From assembly GCA_016125455.1 (NCBI GenBank), contig WGLS01000004.1, forward strand, positions 338,111 to 402,110: a DNA stretch of 64,000 nucleotides, read 5' to 3'. Shown here one piece after another: positions 63,335-64,000 of the stretch. Each line of letters starts with the position of its first letter. The stretch's first letter is position 1. The DNA is from Alphaproteobacteria bacterium (GTDB lineage: Bacteria; Pseudomonadota; Alphaproteobacteria; Caulobacterales; Parvularculaceae). The notes below the pieces were generated by a model. It saw only the letters and a program-made list of their open reading frames with translations, did not search any database and was not told the DNA's origin. The translations under genes and the position numbers were made by a program.

Positions 63335-63772
63335 TCAGGGGATCAAAGACAGCCGCCGCGCCGCGTCGACCGCCTGGGTACGGCGACTGACCCCGAGTTT
63401 CTGATAGAGGCTCGACAGGTGCGTCTTCACGGTGTTCGGCGATACGCCTAGCGACCGTGCGATTTCCTTGTTCGAGGCGCCGGCCGCGAGGCCCAGGAGG
63501 GCCTCCATTTCCCGGGGCGACAGCCCAAGCGAGCGGATCGCGGCGTCATTGCGGGTGAAGTCCCCGCCGCGAGAGCCGCGCCGAGTCAGCCGCCAACCGG
63601 CGAATGCCCCAAGGCCGGTGAAGGCGAGCGCCGTAATGAGGAGGTACGCCTCGGTCGAAAGGTCACGAACCGCGTGGCGGTAATCAAGAACGTCGAGCGC
63701 GATCGCGGCCGCGGCGATGGCCGCGCCGGCAAGGATGATACCGCCCCAGGCGCCTTTGGAGACCGTCTTCAT
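63335..63772 (-). CDS. membrane-anchored LuxR-type regulator
   Basis: Two hydrophobic segments (about 8-26 and 42-61) lie before a C-terminal LuxR/GerE helix-turn-helix: SPREMEALLGLAAGASNKEIARSLGVSPNTVKTHLSSLYQKLGVSRRTQAV. The protein is 145 residues, with the DNA-binding part tethered to the membrane. It probably senses a membrane signal and controls the DUF4199 gene downstream. The ATG at 63772 is preferred to one 12 codons earlier. Confidence 0.85.
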   Translation of the reverse strand: MKTVSKGAWGGIILAGAAIAAAAIALDVLDYRHAVRDLSTEAYLLITALAFTGLGAFAGWRLTRRGSRGGDFTRNDAAIRSLGLSPREMEALLGLAAGASNKEIARSLGVSPNTVKTHLSSLYQKLGVSRRTQAVDAARRLSLIP

Positions 63773-63860
63773 GCCCGGTGAGGCTATCACCGGCCGGACG
63801 TCGCACAAAAAAATCTATCGAACAAAATGCGTCAGACATAATCATTCAAAATCAATGTAC

Positions 63861-64000
63861 TAGAGCGGATTCCATTCAATCTGCATCGTATCCGCAAGCG
63901 GCGAAGTAGTTGGCGCATTCGTTGGGGCTGAACAGGCTGACGAGGTGTCCGATGGTGTTCCACAGGGCATCTACGGTGCGTTCGGCAGCTTTTCGCAGGA
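63861..64000 (-). mobile_element. right end of an IS630-family insertion sequence (partial)
   Basis: The transposase tail on the minus strand starts this element at the window edge. The TA dinucleotide at 63861-63862, inside CTAG, would be the expected IS630 target duplication, followed by GAGCGGATTCC as the likely terminal repeat. The rest lies beyond the window. Confidence 0.65.
63876..64000 (-). CDS. IS630-family transposase, C-terminal end (partial)
   Basis: Read on the minus strand from the edge, the frame gives RKAAERTVDALWNTIGHL, then LFSPNECANYFAACGYDAD and a TGA at 63876-63878. This is the C-terminus of alphaproteobacterial IS630-type transposases. The start and catalytic DDE part lie outside the window. 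It marks a mobile element beside the LuxR-type regulator. Confidence 0.75.
   Translation of the reverse strand, partial: LRKAAERTVDALWNTIGHLVSLFSPNECANYFAACGYDAD

Noticed and set aside
1..64000. CRISPR arrays, rRNA and tRNA genes
   Set aside because: I looked for regularly spaced repeats and for tRNA T-loop and CCA patterns and found none that hold. An automated tRNA search would be needed to be sure.

Overview
The window reads as ordinary chromosome from a GC-rich alphaproteobacterium, probably marine or environmental. This placement is inferred from gene content: a radA-cvpA-purF block, a CobT subunit of the aerobic cobaltochelatase, a PurL/BolA/Grx4 gene set of alphaproteobacterial type, two separate TadG-like loci, an extended IF-1 beside a DEAD-box helicase, a RimB-like/RimK pair and many TonB, M28 and amidohydrolase genes. 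I saw no rRNA, tRNA, CRISPR array, prophage or large biosynthetic cluster. The only mobile DNA is the end of an IS630-type transposase at the right edge.

Layout. 1-4036 (+): the tail of a 2-oxoacid dehydrogenase E2 gene, its E3 (lpd), then a RimB-like protease and RimK. 4051-11391 (-): nitroreductase with MarR regulator and a palindromic operator, a Rieske/glutamate-synthase fusion, then lgt, a MidA-like methyltransferase, pgeF and prs. 11588-17651: ubiK, a YbjN-like protein, DUF1295, a TonB receptor, a nitroreductase, YceI and cytochrome b561. 17730-26933 (-): a TadG-like vWA protein, cobT, radA-cvpA-purF and a secreted deacylase-like protein. 27038-32219: carotenoid oxygenase, a secreted M28 peptidase and a two-gene membrane P-loop NTPase/2TM operon. 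32382-37950: pyrophosphatase, FAH-family hydrolase, fRMsr, an orphan cytosine methyltransferase, a PH-domain membrane protein and EttA. 38295-41144: three TadG/TadE-type genes. 41231-45296: secreted amidohydrolase, sterol desaturase divergent from a Crp/Fnr regulator, and DUF2236. 45501-48281: a PurL-BolA fusion. 48394-50157 (-): DEAD-box helicase, infA and a small basic protein. 50616-54143: paraoxonase-like protein, 2-hydroxyacid dehydrogenase and a membrane alpha/beta hydrolase. 54320-57739: a TetR-led run of SRPBCC, VOC, DUF1428 and RNA-ligase-like genes ending in Grx4. 57985-64000: conserved proteins, a PAS-AraC regulator, an ATP-dependent DNA ligase with its exonuclease, DUF4199 with a membrane LuxR-type regulator, and the IS fragment.

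How the parts fit. Several runs look translationally coupled through ATGA overlaps: nitroreductase/MarR, MidA/PgeF, NTPase/2TM and FAH/fRMsr. Purine synthesis recurs as prs, purF and purL. Iron-sulfur maintenance appears as a BolA domain fused to PurL and as a separate Grx4. Cell-surface functions are represented by two Tad-type loci, a TonB receptor, Lgt and secreted hydrolases.

Most unusual items: (1) the coupled membrane-anchored Ras-like NTPase plus 2TM protein at 30448-32219, which has a degenerate NKxD-like motif and is the best candidate for an undescribed system; (2) the in-frame PurL-BolA fusion, which retains an internal ribosome site and also carries a roughly 90-100 residue insert in PurL; (3) a TadG-like protein whose vWA domain holds what looks like an E1-FCCH-type insert; (4) a polytopic membrane serine hydrolase with an AT-rich core.
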